NCBI GenBank assembly: GCA_017651645.1
Contig: JAGCCO010000003.1
Coordinates: 1 to 64,000, forward strand
DNA: 64,000 nucleotides
Source of the DNA: Bacteroidales bacterium
Lineage (GTDB): Bacteria > Bacteroidota > Bacteroidia > Bacteroidales > F082
Direction of reading: 5' to 3'
Positions 1 to 7,808 of the stretch are shown here, one piece after another (position 1 is the stretch's first letter; each line of letters opens with the position of its first letter). The translations under genes and the position numbers were made by a program. The notes beneath the pieces are model-generated. The model made no database searches. It was not told the origin of the DNA and worked only from the letters and a program-made list of their open reading frames with translations.

Positions 1-675
1 CGCGTAGGCCTCGGCTACCGTACCATCCCAGCAGTAGGATTGCTGGTCGCAATCATACAATCCATCGTGGTAAAGCAGCTCACCATCAACGAGATAGCAA
101 CGCAGGTAATCCGTATAGGGACCATCATAAATCTCACCAATACAAGCACCTGGATAAGGGAACAGTCCGTTTATTTCGCCAATGCCTTCGATGATGGTTC
201 CTTCGCCAGTATAGAAGAACGAATTGTAATACTCGTCTCCACCTATGGCGTACACATGTTGCACACGATAGGTATGGTCTTCCCATGTCACCTCGTCAAC
301 GGATTGTACCTGAATCTCGAAAGAACAGGAATCGATGTCGCAAATCCACGTATCGCCCACTTCGGCGTCGAAGTCGTAAAGCGTGGTGAAGGCCTGCAAA
401 ATCTGGTTGTACCAATACACCTTGCGGTTTTCTTCATAGACATACTGCTCGTCGCCGTTGCCGCCAAAAAACGGTCGGGTGATGATGCTGCACGTGTGCC
501 CTTGGATGAGGGTGTCGCCTTCCACAGCCATCCGATAATAAGTGATGGGGCTGTTCATAAAAGTGCCGACATTGAAGTACCACTCCGCGCCTTGGGGAGC
601 GAAACTGTCTGGCTGTGCCACGCCGCCGAGGACGAAAGCGAGCAGGATTGCTAAGGTTAAAACTAACTTTTTCAT
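1..675 (-). CDS. Secreted protein of unknown function, 3' part beyond the window
   Basis: A reading frame stays open on the minus strand from the ATG at 673-675 to the window edge (225 codons). It starts with a clear signal peptide (MKKLVLTLAILLAF, then a VAQ-type cleavage region). The mature part is rich in Tyr, Asp and Gly, with a YEENRKVYWYN segment, paired Cys residues and GDTWICDIDS. This style is typical of T9SS-exported or surface proteins of Bacteroidales, which often have the sorting domain at the C-terminus; that end is outside the window and cannot be checked. The opposite-strand frame over the same bases has no such signal and is a shadow. No enzyme family was recognised. Confidence 0.75.
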   Translation of the reverse strand, partial: MKKLVLTLAILLAFVLGGVAQPDSFAPQGAEWYFNVGTFMNSPITYYRMAVEGDTLIQGHTCSIITRPFFGGNGDEQYVYEENRKVYWYNQILQAFTTLYDFDAEVGDTWICDIDSCSFEIQVQSVDEVTWEDHTYRVQHVYAIGGDEYYNSFFYTGEGTIIEGIGEINGLFPYPGACIGEIYDGPYTDYLRCYLVDGELLYHDGLYDCDQQSYCWDGTVAEAYA

Positions 676-735
676 AGGTCTAATTATTTGATTGTTACTA
701 CTTTGTATTTCTATTTTTGTCACAAAACCTTCAAA

Positions 736-805
736 ACCCTTTTTGCAGGGTGGGGAAAGCGGCCAACTGGCCCGCTTTCCGGCGGCAACCCGGTTGGGTG
801 CCGCC
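736..805. other. Cluster of three adjacent GC-rich hairpins
   Basis: Three stem-loops follow each other with almost no spacing: ACCCT/AGGGT (736-740 with 747-751), GGAAAGCGG/CCGCTTTCC (754-762 with 772-780, with an inner CC/GG pair) and GGCGGCA plus CCC with GGG plus TGCCGCC (781-798 region to 805). They lie between the stop of the TPR lipoprotein gene and the start of the secreted-protein gene, both on the minus strand. They could terminate the first gene or form the leader of the second. No long T-tract follows on either strand. Confidence 0.6.
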
Positions 806-859
806 ACACGCTTTTCTTTGGTCTTGTTCATTGTTTTGCAAGTTTTGTATGTTTTGTGA

Positions 860-2338
860 TTAAACCGCATTGACAATTTCCTCAAATGTGCGGTTGTCGT
901 CGCTGAGGTCCATCTTCATCTGTTTGATGCGGGTCTTGCGCTTGTAGTAGGACTCGGTCTGGGTGTCCAACAGGATGGAAATCACCTGGTTGGAGAAGCC
1001 GTTCTTGGAGAGGCAACAGATGCGCACGTCCCACTTGCCGAGTTTGGGATAAAGTTCGAGGAGGCGCTGCGAGAAGCCGTCGTACACCAAGTCGGTGAGA
1101 CTGATGAAGTCGGCCCAGTCGTCGTCGCTGAGGGCGAAGTTCATCGTGTCGGCAGTCACCTGGTCGCCAAGGGCTTGCGCCGTGGTGTAGACCTTGTTGC
1201 GCCCCATGATCTTGCTCGTCATCAGCAGGTCTTTCTGCGAGAGCGTCTGACGGTCGCGGCGCAGGTCGTCATTGGTGCGGATAAGGTTCTCCATGTCGCT
1301 CACCAACTCGTGGATGCGGTTTTGGTCGCGCTCCACCTGGCTGCGGAACTGCTCCACGGCCAATTTGTGGTCGCTCACCTTCTTCCTCACTATCAGCACG
1401 ATGACCAACAGCGCAATCACCGCTGCGGCAATGATGAGCCACAACTTCAGGCTGCGATTGCGGAGCAGACTCTCCATCTCGCTCTTCTGGGCCTTCAATT
1501 CGTATTCGGCCTTGAGGCGTTGCAGGTTGTCAGAGGCATGTTCCTTGTCGGCCTGCATCATATTTTGCGTGAAGAGGTCTTGGTATTCCATGGCCTGCTC
1601 GAGATGGCCTTCGTTGTAGGCGATGGCGTAGAGCGTTTGATACACCGACATCTTCAGCCCAGCACGCTCGCTGCGGAGGGCGGCTTCGAGGTAAGGCTTA
1701 GCTTCGGCGTAGTTATCTGTGTAGTAATATAATACACCCATCGTCATGTTGGCGATATCGGTGTTGTTGTCGTCAAGCTCGCCCTCCAAAGCACGGCGAA
1801 CGCAAGTCATGGCTTCGGGATAATTGCCCACGGGCAGGTAGTAGTCGCGCCCCATCTCAAGGTAGATGTCGCTCTGCATGGCCTTATCATCTAATAAGGT
1901 GGCGATGCTGAAAGCAGTGTCATAGTAATGTTTGGCTTGGGCAAACTGCTCCAGCGAATTCGCCACGCGGCCACAGTTGCGCATCGTAGTCATCACAGCG
2001 GTGGAGTCGCCGATTTGGCGGAAGCACTCGATGGCTTCGCAGTGCATCTTGAGGGCGTCGTCGAAGAGGCCGTGTTTGTTGTACATCGCGCCGAGGTTGT
2101 CCTTGAGTTGGCCTTCGAGGCGTAGGTTTTCGGTGGTTGGCTCACAGTCTTGCATCAGCGTGAGGGCTTGCAGGAAACGGTCGGCGGCCTCTTCGGAGAG
2201 GCGTTGCTGGCGCAGTTCGGTTCCTTCTTCATATAAGGCACGCGCCTGCTGCACGCGTTTGGCGGGTGTGTCGCACGAGGACAGCATCACGCCGAGCGCG
2301 AGGGTCGTTAGGATGAGTGATTTTAGTGTTGCTTTCAT
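860..2338 (-). CDS. TPR lipoprotein with transmembrane segment and LuxR-like C-terminus
   Basis: 492 residues. The N-terminus is a lipoprotein signal with lipobox Cys22 (LSSC). Residues about 25-260 are helical TPR-type repeats, 298-317 form one hydrophobic membrane helix, 320-370 look like a coiled coil, and the C-terminus (about 430-480: KWDVRICCLSKNGFSNQVISILL) resembles a degenerate LuxR-type helix-turn-helix. This architecture (periplasmic TPR sensor, single TM, cytoplasmic coil and DNA-binding-like end) is common in Bacteroidales one-component regulators. A lipobox and a later TM in the same protein is typical of that group, though actual lipidation is unproven. It is a single gene with its own promoter at 2440-2447 and a long hairpin in its leader. 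Ligand and targets are unknown. Confidence 0.8.
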   Translation of the reverse strand: MKATLKSLILTTLALGVMLSSCDTPAKRVQQARALYEEGTELRQQRLSEEAADRFLQALTLMQDCEPTTENLRLEGQLKDNLGAMYNKHGLFDDALKMHCEAIECFRQIGDSTAVMTTMRNCGRVANSLEQFAQAKHYYDTAFSIATLLDDKAMQSDIYLEMGRDYYLPVGNYPEAMTCVRRALEGELDDNNTDIANMTMGVLYYYTDNYAEAKPYLEAALRSERAGLKMSVYQTLYAIAYNEGHLEQAMEYQDLFTQNMMQADKEHASDNLQRLKAEYELKAQKSEMESLLRNRSLKLWLIIAAAVIALLVIVLIVRKKVSDHKLAVEQFRSQVERDQNRIHELVSDMENLIRTNDDLRRDRQTLSQKDLLMTSKIMGRNKVYTTAQALGDQVTADTMNFALSDDDWADFISLTDLVYDGFSQRLLELYPKLGKWDVRICCLSKNGFSNQVISILLDTQTESYYKRKTRIKQMKMDLSDDNRTFEEIVNAV

Positions 2339-2360
2339 AGGGGTTGACTTTTTTCTGTCG

Positions 2361-2428
2361 GGCCTTCGACGGGCTCAGGCACCTTAACTTCACGTGACAG
2401 CCAAGGTCCCTGAGCCTGTCGAAGGGCC
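2361..2428. repeat. Inverted pair of CTTCGACRGGCTCAGG-type repeats
   Basis: The arms at 2361-2383 and 2405-2428 are near-perfect inverse copies (core CTTCGACGGGCTCAGG versus CCTGAGCCTGTCGAAG) separated by about 21 bases. They lie between the predicted promoter (2440-2447) and the ATG (2338) of the TPR gene, so the mRNA leader would fold into a long hairpin. Single related copies (CTTCGACAAGCTCAG) occur at about 7747-7761 and 17610-17624. Confidence 0.75.
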
Positions 2429-2439
2429 GAAACACATCG

Positions 2440-2447
2440 CAAAAATA
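2440..2447 (-). promoter_or_regulatory. -7 box of the TPR lipoprotein gene
   Basis: TATTTTTG on the minus strand fits the Bacteroidota TAnnTTTG element. It lies about 100 bases upstream of the start codon, leaving a leader that contains the inverted repeat. Confidence 0.55.
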
Positions 2448-2490
2448 TACAGAAAAAACGCTTGTCAAGAGGTTTTTAGGGTGCCTCCGG

Positions 2491-2584
2491 ATTTTGTCCC
2501 TATGATTTTCGATTGTCTGTTTTTATTTCATTGGAAATCAATGATGTAATTTTGGCATGGACAAAATTTTGTCCCTATGATTTT
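2491..2584. repeat. 19-bp exact direct repeat with a 16-bp palindrome
   Basis: ATTTTGTCCCTATGATTTT occurs at 2491-2509 and again, identical, at 2566-2584. The second copy overlaps the perfect palindrome GGACAAAATTTTGTCC (2559-2574). It sits directly downstream of the AAA ATPase gene, whose stop is at 2604. Confidence 0.8.
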
Positions 2585-2603
2585 TTGAGAAAAGGATGAA
2601 AAA

Positions 2604-3731
2604 TCATAGTCTTTCGAGCCAATGGGAGAAGAAAACATCGCCCACGGAATAGACCGTTCCTTCAAGCGTGGCCTCGGCATTAAGCAAACCTTTTTCTGTG
2701 AGTGCTTCTGCCATCTGCCGCGATGCCGATGCACCTGCAATCTGATTCCTCTTCAAAAAATCAGAAGCCGTAATCTGCCTTACACTTCCCTCTTTGGCCA
2801 CAGCGATGAGATAATTCCACTGCTTGTCAGGCAACATTTGGCGGTATTGCAAATAAATGGCTTCATTTTGTTTCAGCAACTGATTGCAAGTGCTTTTCAC
2901 TTCGGCCAAGTCAATGGTTTTCTTTCCGTTGGCATAAATAGCATGGCACAACTGTTGGGTATAGTAAGTCACCCGCTGCGTCCAATCGAGGATGAACTGT
3001 AAAGTTTCGTCGGTAATTGTCCTTTTGCCTTTCTCAAACAACCTTCGAATGAATGCGGAATAACTTTCGACCGAAATTTTATCCAACGAAACAAAAGCCG
3101 TGCTCGAATAGAAAGGCTTCCGCTCGTTGCCGAAAATGTCCGCCATGATGTGCTTTTTACTACCACTAAAGATGAACATAAGGTTTTTGCATTGCTGGAT
3201 GTAAGTGCGCAACAAGGCCTCCATGTTTTTCTCGGGATATTCGCGGATTTGTTGAAACTCGTCGATGGCGATGACGATGGGGGTGTGTTGGCCATCAAGG
3301 AACTCGAACAAGCCTCGCAGGGTGTATTCCTTTTCCTGGACAGTCTGATAAGCGATTTGCAACTGGGGCTGACCTGTCAACGTATCGTAAGTAACCTGAG
3401 GCCGAAATGACTTGATGTAGTTCACCAACCGCTTGCCAAATGTAGACTTCTCAGGAAAAGTGTTTAATGCTGCCTCTGCAAACAATTTGATGAACCCGTC
3501 AATATTGTCCGAAGCAAAAATGTCCACATACACGGTCTGAATGTTAGGATAAGACGCTTTTATTTCATCAAACAACCTAAAAATCAGCCCTGTTTTCCCT
3601 AATCTTCGGCGCGAAATCAAGGTCATATTGGTCTGGTTTAGGCAGTTGCGCAACATCAGTTGCAACTCTTCCTCACGGTCGCAAAACAAGTCTTTCGACT
3701 CGTAGGCTTTGATGACAAAAGGATTATCCAT
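2604..3731 (-). CDS. AAA-type ATPase of the archaeal-ATPase-like family
   Basis: 375 residues beginning MDNPFVIKAYESKDLFCDREEEL, the F-x-DRExEL start typical of P-loop ATPases of the PF01637-like group. The Walker A is atypical (SRRRLGKT near residues 40-48), the Walker B is IVIAIDEF (about 153-160), and an FSGS sensor-like motif follows at about 190. The C-terminal third looks like a winged-helix region. In Bacteroidales these genes are frequent, often solitary, and of unclear role; links to toxin-antitoxin or mobile functions have been suggested for relatives. It stands alone between the fusA terminator and the TPR gene, with three 14-bp repeats at its promoter and a direct repeat behind it. 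The Walker A lacks the usual first Gly, so ATP hydrolysis should not be assumed. Confidence 0.8.
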   Translation of the reverse strand: MDNPFVIKAYESKDLFCDREEELQLMLRNCLNQTNMTLISRRRLGKTGLIFRLFDEIKASYPNIQTVYVDIFASDNIDGFIKLFAEAALNTFPEKSTFGKRLVNYIKSFRPQVTYDTLTGQPQLQIAYQTVQEKEYTLRGLFEFLDGQHTPIVIAIDEFQQIREYPEKNMEALLRTYIQQCKNLMFIFSGSKKHIMADIFGNERKPFYSSTAFVSLDKISVESYSAFIRRLFEKGKRTITDETLQFILDWTQRVTYYTQQLCHAIYANGKKTIDLAEVKSTCNQLLKQNEAIYLQYRQMLPDKQWNYLIAVAKEGSVRQITASDFLKRNQIAGASASRQMAEALTEKGLLNAEATLEGTVYSVGDVFFSHWLERL

Positions 3732-3756
3732 AGCAGCATTTTTTATATTGACGCTG

Positions 3757-3764
3757 CAAAGATA
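3757..3764 (-). promoter_or_regulatory. -7 box of the AAA ATPase gene
   Basis: TATCTTTG on the minus strand (TAnnTTTG). A TTTTG that could serve as the -33 element lies at about 3785-3789, inside the first 14-bp repeat. Confidence 0.55.
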
Positions 3765-3781
3765 TATATTATTTTCAAATT

Positions 3782-3823
3782 ACACAAAAGGTGTTACACA
3801 AAAAGTGTAACACTAAAAGTGTA
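3782..3823. repeat. Three tandem 14-bp repeats at the ATPase promoter
   Basis: The units are ACACAAAAGGTGTT (3782-3795), ACACAAAAAGTGTA (3796-3809) and ACACTAAAAGTGTA (3810-3823). Each junction forms a GTGTWACAC palindrome; 3791-3799 and 3805-3813 are a perfect inverted pair. The array starts at the putative -33 box of the ATPase gene and runs upstream to the fusA terminator, as an operator or activator array would. Confidence 0.75.
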
Positions 3824-3826
3824 ATC

Positions 3827-3857
3827 AAAAAAAAAGACGCTGCCGAAAGGCAACGTC
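3827..3857 (-). terminator. Rho-independent terminator of fusA
   Basis: The stem GACGcTGCC/GGCAaCGTC (3836-3844 with 3849-3857) has a four-base loop and is followed on the minus strand by nine T residues. Confidence 0.85.
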
Positions 3858-3885
3858 CAAAACATTCTCTAATTCTTGATAAAAA

Positions 3886-5955
3886 CTACTCTTTCTCGTT
3901 CCGCATCTTGACAATCTCTTCCTGCTTGTCCTTCGGCGTCGGCATGTACTGGTGGAACTCCATCGAGTAGTTGGCGCGGCCGGAGGTGAGGTTGCGCAAG
4001 GCGGTGGCATAACCGAACATCTCCATCAGCGGAACGAAGGCATCCAGCTTCTGCGAACCCTTACGGAAACGACGCATGGCCTCGATGCGACCACGGCGCT
4101 TGTTGACATCGCCCGTCACATTGCCGATGTAGTCGTCGGGCGTGTTGATTTCGACCTTCATCACAGGCTCAAGCAGCACGGGACTGGCTTTCAGGAAGGC
4201 CTGCTTGAAACACATCTGGGCGCAGAGTTGGAAGGCCATGTCGCTGGAATCGACGGGGTGCGAGCTGCCATCGACGAGGACGCACTTCACGTCCACCACG
4301 GGATAGCCAGCGAAAGGACCTTTGTTCATCGCTGCGGCCAGACCTTTCTGCACCGAGGGGATATATTCCTTTGGAATGACTCCGCCCTTGGTGATGTCGA
4401 CGAACTCGAAGCCGCCGCCCGGGTTAGGCTCGAAGCGGATGACGGTGTGGGCGAACTGGCCCTTACCGCCCGTCTGCTTCACATAGCGGTAGTTGCACTC
4501 GAACGGCGCAGTGATGGTCTCGCGGAACGACACCGAAGGCGCGCCCACTGTGACCGGCACCTTGAACTCTTCCTTCAGGCGGTCGACGATGATCTCCAGA
4601 TGCAACTCACCCATGCCCGCGATGATGGTCTCTTCCGTCTCCTCGTCGAAGTGGGCGTGGAACGACGGGTCCTCATTGCAGAGCTTGGCCAAGGCCTCGC
4701 TCAGCTTACTACGGTTCTTCTTGTCGTCGAGGTTGACCTTCATCTCGATGACCGCCGGCGGGATATTGATGGATTCCAGCAAGATAGGTTGTTCTTCGTC
4801 GCAGAGCGTGTCACCCGTCTTGGTGTATTTCATGCCCACGAGAGCCACGATTTCACCTGCACTTGCCTCGTTGATTTCCTCGCGTTCCTTCGCCTTAATG
4901 CGGAAGATACGACCCACACGCTCGTTCTTCAGTTTGTTGGTGTTGTAAACGCTCATGCCGTTGGTCAATTTGCCGCTGAAGATGCGGATGAAGGTCTGCT
5001 GGCCCACATACGGGTCGTTGATGAGCTTGAAGGCCAAGGCCGAGAAAGGCTCGTTCTCGGAGGGGTTGCGACGGTAGGTCTTCTCCTCGTTGGCGGGGTC
5101 GTGTGCGATGACGGCACCCAAGTCGTTGGGCGAAGGCAGGTAGTCGACGATGGCATCCAAAAGGAGCTGGATACCTTTGTTCTTATAGGCAGCACCGCAG
5201 AGCACCGGCACCATCATCAGTTTAATGGTGGCCTGACGGATGGCAGCCATCAGTTTGTCGGTCGGGATTTCGGCATCCTCAAGGTAGAGCTCGGCGATCT
5301 CGTCGTCGAGGTCGGCGACCTTCTCGATGAGGTTGCGGCGAGCTTCCTGGGCCTGCTCCATCATGTTTTCCGGGATGGGACCCACGATGCGTTCCTTCTC
5401 GATGAAGCGCACCGAATTCATCTGCACCAGATCGACCATACCCTCAAAATCGGACTCTGCTCCGATGGGGAGATGCAGCGGCACGGCATTGGCGCCCAAG
5501 TATTTATGCATCTGGTTGACCACCTCTTGGAAGTCGGCACCCGTGCGGTCCATCTTGTTGACAAAGGCGATGCGGGGCACGCGGTATTTGTCGGCTTGGT
5601 TCCACACCGTCTCCGACTGGGGCTCCACGCCACCCACGGCGCAAAACACTGCCACCATACCATCGATGACACGCAGCGAGCGTTCCACCTCGACGGTGAA
5701 GTCGACGTGACCGGGGGTATCAATAAGGTTGATCTGATATCCGTTCCAGTGGGCGGTGATGGCCGCCGAGGCAATGGTGATGCCGCGCTCCTGCTCCTGT
5801 TTCATGAAGTCCATGGTGGCCTGGCCGTCGTGGGTCTCACCCACCTTACGGTTGACGCCCGTGAAGAACAGGATGCGTTCCGAAACCGTAGTCTTACCAG
5901 CATCGATATGCGCAGCGATACCGATGTTTCTCAATTTTGAAATGTTTAAACTCAT
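3886..5955 (-). CDS. fusA: Elongation factor G (stand-alone copy)
   Basis: 689 residues, the usual EF-G length. It carries a full set of GTPase motifs: AHIDAGKTT (G1, about 16-24), RGITI (switch region), DTPGH (G3) and NKMD (G4). Domains II-V follow, including GGKGQFAH and the C-terminal [13 protein letters not shown] drives tRNA-mRNA translocation and, with RRF, ribosome recycling. The gene is monocistronic here, with its own promoter (6014-6021) and terminator. No rpsL, rpsG or tuf lies next to it, whereas the main fusA of most bacteria sits in the str operon. It could therefore be a second EF-G paralogue or a relocated main copy. It is not the GTPase-deficient EF-G2 type, because the P-loop and switch residues are intact. 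Confidence 0.93.
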   Translation of the reverse strand: MSLNISKLRNIGIAAHIDAGKTTVSERILFFTGVNRKVGETHDGQATMDFMKQEQERGITIASAAITAHWNGYQINLIDTPGHVDFTVEVERSLRVIDGMVAVFCAVGGVEPQSETVWNQADKYRVPRIAFVNKMDRTGADFQEVVNQMHKYLGANAVPLHLPIGAESDFEGMVDLVQMNSVRFIEKERIVGPIPENMMEQAQEARRNLIEKVADLDDEIAELYLEDAEIPTDKLMAAIRQATIKLMMVPVLCGAAYKNKGIQLLLDAIVDYLPSPNDLGAVIAHDPANEEKTYRRNPSENEPFSALAFKLINDPYVGQQTFIRIFSGKLTNGMSVYNTNKLKNERVGRIFRIKAKEREEINEASAGEIVALVGMKYTKTGDTLCDEEQPILLESINIPPAVIEMKVNLDDKKNRSKLSEALAKLCNEDPSFHAHFDEETEETIIAGMGELHLEIIVDRLKEEFKVPVTVGAPSVSFRETITAPFECNYRYVKQTGGKGQFAHTVIRFEPNPGGGFEFVDITKGGVIPKEYIPSVQKGLAAAMNKGPFAGYPVVDVKCVLVDGSSHPVDSSDMAFQLCAQMCFKQAFLKASPVLLEPVMKVEINTPDDYIGNVTGDVNKRRGRIEAMRRFRKGSQKLDAFVPLMEMFGYATALRNLTSGRANYSMEFHQYMPTPKDKQEEIVKMRNEKE

Positions 5956-6013
5956 TATTTTATACTGATTTTCAATTCGTTAAAATCCAGAATCAATTGC
6001 TTAATTCGGGCTG

Positions 6014-6021
6014 CAAAGGTA
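6014..6021 (-). promoter_or_regulatory. Promoter of fusA
   Basis: The -7 box is TACCTTTG on the minus strand, with TTTTG at 6041-6045 at the right distance for the -33 element. Leader about 50 bases. Confidence 0.65.
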
Positions 6022-6056
6022 CAATATCTTTCTGAACTGTCAAAACTTGAGTTTTA

Positions 6057-7589
6057 TCAACTCCCCCAATTATCCCTGTCAAGACTGCGATAGTTTATTG
6101 CTTCAGCGAGGTGTCCCGTCTGAATGTTCTCGCTTTCATCAAGGTCGGCTATAGTGCGGGAAACCTTTAATATTCTATCGTATGCGCGAGCCGAGAGCCC
6201 GAGGCGGTTCATGGCATTTTTGAGGATGGTGCGGCAGTTTTCATCTAAATCGCAATACTTCTGAATGAGCGGAGAAGTCATCTGGGCGTTGGCATGAATA
6301 GTCGGATATTCGGCGTAGCGTTCCTCTTGAATTTTCCTCGCTTTGATGACACGCTCACGCACTACTGCACTCGACTCGCCTCTATGCTTGTCTGACAAAT
6401 CTTTATAGGCCACAGGAACGACCTCGACGTGCAGGTCGATGCGATCCATTAAAGGGCCACTGATACGATTCAAATACTGCTGCACCATGCCCGGCTTGCA
6501 AGTACATTCTTTATCGGGGTGGTTGTAATAGCCACAGGGACAAGGATTCATCGCCGCCACCAACATGAAGTTGGCAGGAAAGTCGACCGTCATCTTGGCG
6601 CGCGAGATGGTCACGATCCTATCCTCCATCGGCTGCCTCATTACTTCTAGCACGGTGCGCTTGAACTCCGGCAGTTCGTCAAGAAAGAGCACGCCATTAT
6701 GGGCAAGCGAGATTTCCCCAGGCTGTGGATAGGTGCCGCCACCCACCAAGCCAGCATCACTAATGGTATGGTGGGGGCTACGGAAAGGCCTTGTCCTGAC
6801 CAAGGCCGCATTGCGACCAATCAGTCCTGCAACGGAATGGATCTTGGTGGTTTCCAAGGCTTCCGCTATGGTCAAAGGTGGCAGGATGGTGGGCATCCGC
6901 TTGGCCAGCATGGTCTTGCCGCTGCCTGGTGGGCCAATGAGGATGACGTTGTGTCCGCCAGCGGCAGCGATCTCCAAGGCACGCTTGATGTTCTCCTGCC
7001 CTTTCACGTCGCTGAAATCGAATTCGAAACTGACTTCCTGCCACGACTCCGCCATGTCGACGGTCACAGGCTGAATAAGGAGTTCACCGTTTAAGACCGA
7101 CACCACATCATGAATGTTTTCCGCGCCATACACATCCAAACCCTCCACCACTGCGGCTTCGCGCGCATTGGCTTTAGGTACGATGAGTCCCCTAAAACCA
7201 TCTTGTTTTGCCTTGATGGCGATAGGCAAAGCACCTTTGATGGGTTTGAGCGTGCCGTCAAGAGACAGTTCCCCCATAATAATGAATTGCTCCAACAAAT
7301 CTGAGCTGACTTGCTCCGAAGCCGCCATAATGCCGATGGCGATAGGCAAGTCATAAGCCGAACCCTCCTTGCGGATGTCAGCGGGTGCCATGTTGATGAC
7401 GATTTTCTTGTGAGGATAGTAATACCCTAAATTAATCATAGCGGCCTGAATACGCTGCTGGCTTTCTTTGACCGCGTTGTCGGGCAGACCGACCAGATAG
7501 AAGTTGATACCTCTGTCGATGTTCACCTCAATGGTGACCTGAATGGCTTCGATGCCGAAAAGGGCACATCCAAATGTTTTTACTAACAT
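6057..7589 (-). CDS. yifB: YifB/ComM-family Mg-chelatase-like AAA+ ATPase
   Basis: 510 residues. Residues 1-170 form the Lon-protease-like N-terminal domain (start MLVKTFGCALFGIEA, with PADIRKEGSAYDLPIAIGI). The AAA+ core has Walker A GPPGSGKT (about 219-226) and Walker B VLFLDELPEF, followed by the NPCPCGYY Cys-rich loop and the C-terminal Mg-chelatase helix-bundle region. ComM is a hexameric helicase that promotes branch migration during integration of transformed DNA in naturally competent bacteria; the family is widespread beyond them. It is a single gene. cATCTTTG at 7616-7623 (minus) is one base off the promoter consensus. Phased 10-bp repeats lie farther upstream (7661-7700). Confidence 0.92.
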   Translation of the reverse strand: MLVKTFGCALFGIEAIQVTIEVNIDRGINFYLVGLPDNAVKESQQRIQAAMINLGYYYPHKKIVINMAPADIRKEGSAYDLPIAIGIMAASEQVSSDLLEQFIIMGELSLDGTLKPIKGALPIAIKAKQDGFRGLIVPKANAREAAVVEGLDVYGAENIHDVVSVLNGELLIQPVTVDMAESWQEVSFEFDFSDVKGQENIKRALEIAAAGGHNVILIGPPGSGKTMLAKRMPTILPPLTIAEALETTKIHSVAGLIGRNAALVRTRPFRSPHHTISDAGLVGGGTYPQPGEISLAHNGVLFLDELPEFKRTVLEVMRQPMEDRIVTISRAKMTVDFPANFMLVAAMNPCPCGYYNHPDKECTCKPGMVQQYLNRISGPLMDRIDLHVEVVPVAYKDLSDKHRGESSAVVRERVIKARKIQEERYAEYPTIHANAQMTSPLIQKYCDLDENCRTILKNAMNRLGLSARAYDRILKVSRTIADLDESENIQTGHLAEAINYRSLDRDNWGS

Positions 7590-7660
7590 GATTCTTAGTG
7601 TTTAAAGTTTCATGCCGCAAAGATGCAACCCTTGTCAAGAAAAAGCCGTTGAACAAACGT

Positions 7661-7700
7661 TTGTAGTCGACTGTAGTCGTTTGTTGTCGTTTGCTGTCGG
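7661..7700. repeat. Four tandem 10-bp repeats upstream of yifB
   Basis: TTGTAGTCGA, CTGTAGTCGT, TTGTTGTCGT and TTGCTGTCGG follow each other without gaps (core TGTNGTCG). The 10-bp period places every copy on the same face of the helix. Confidence 0.7.
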
Positions 7701-7746
7701 GTATATATTTGTTAATCAATATTATAAAAATAGGGCTACCACGATG

Positions 7747-7808
7747 CTTCGACAAGCTCAGCAACCTTGTGACAGCCCTACTCTAAACTCTACACTCTAA
7801 ACTCTCAA
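7747..7808. repeat. REP-like single copy plus TTTAGAG-type heptad array
   Basis: A CTTCGACAAGCTCAG copy (about 7747-7761) is followed by four 7-mers CTCTAAA/CTCTACA/CTCTAAA/CTCTCAA (7781-7808). The array ends exactly at the stop codon of the GldB-like gene (7809). Confidence 0.75.

Noticed and set aside
40..654. 204-codon plus-strand frame at the left edge
   Set aside because: The minus strand encodes a signal-peptide protein over the same bases; the plus frame has no such evidence.
2604..3731. AAA ATPase as part of an insertion sequence (IS21 IstB-like)
   Set aside because: No transposase gene accompanies it and no terminal inverted repeats bound it; the motifs fit the archaeal-ATPase-like group instead.
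3952..5940. 662-codon open frame on the plus strand opposite fusA
   Set aside because: Codon structure mirrors the EF-G gene, the product is a low-complexity His/Asp/Val/Leu-rich chain without a domain, and fusA is certain.
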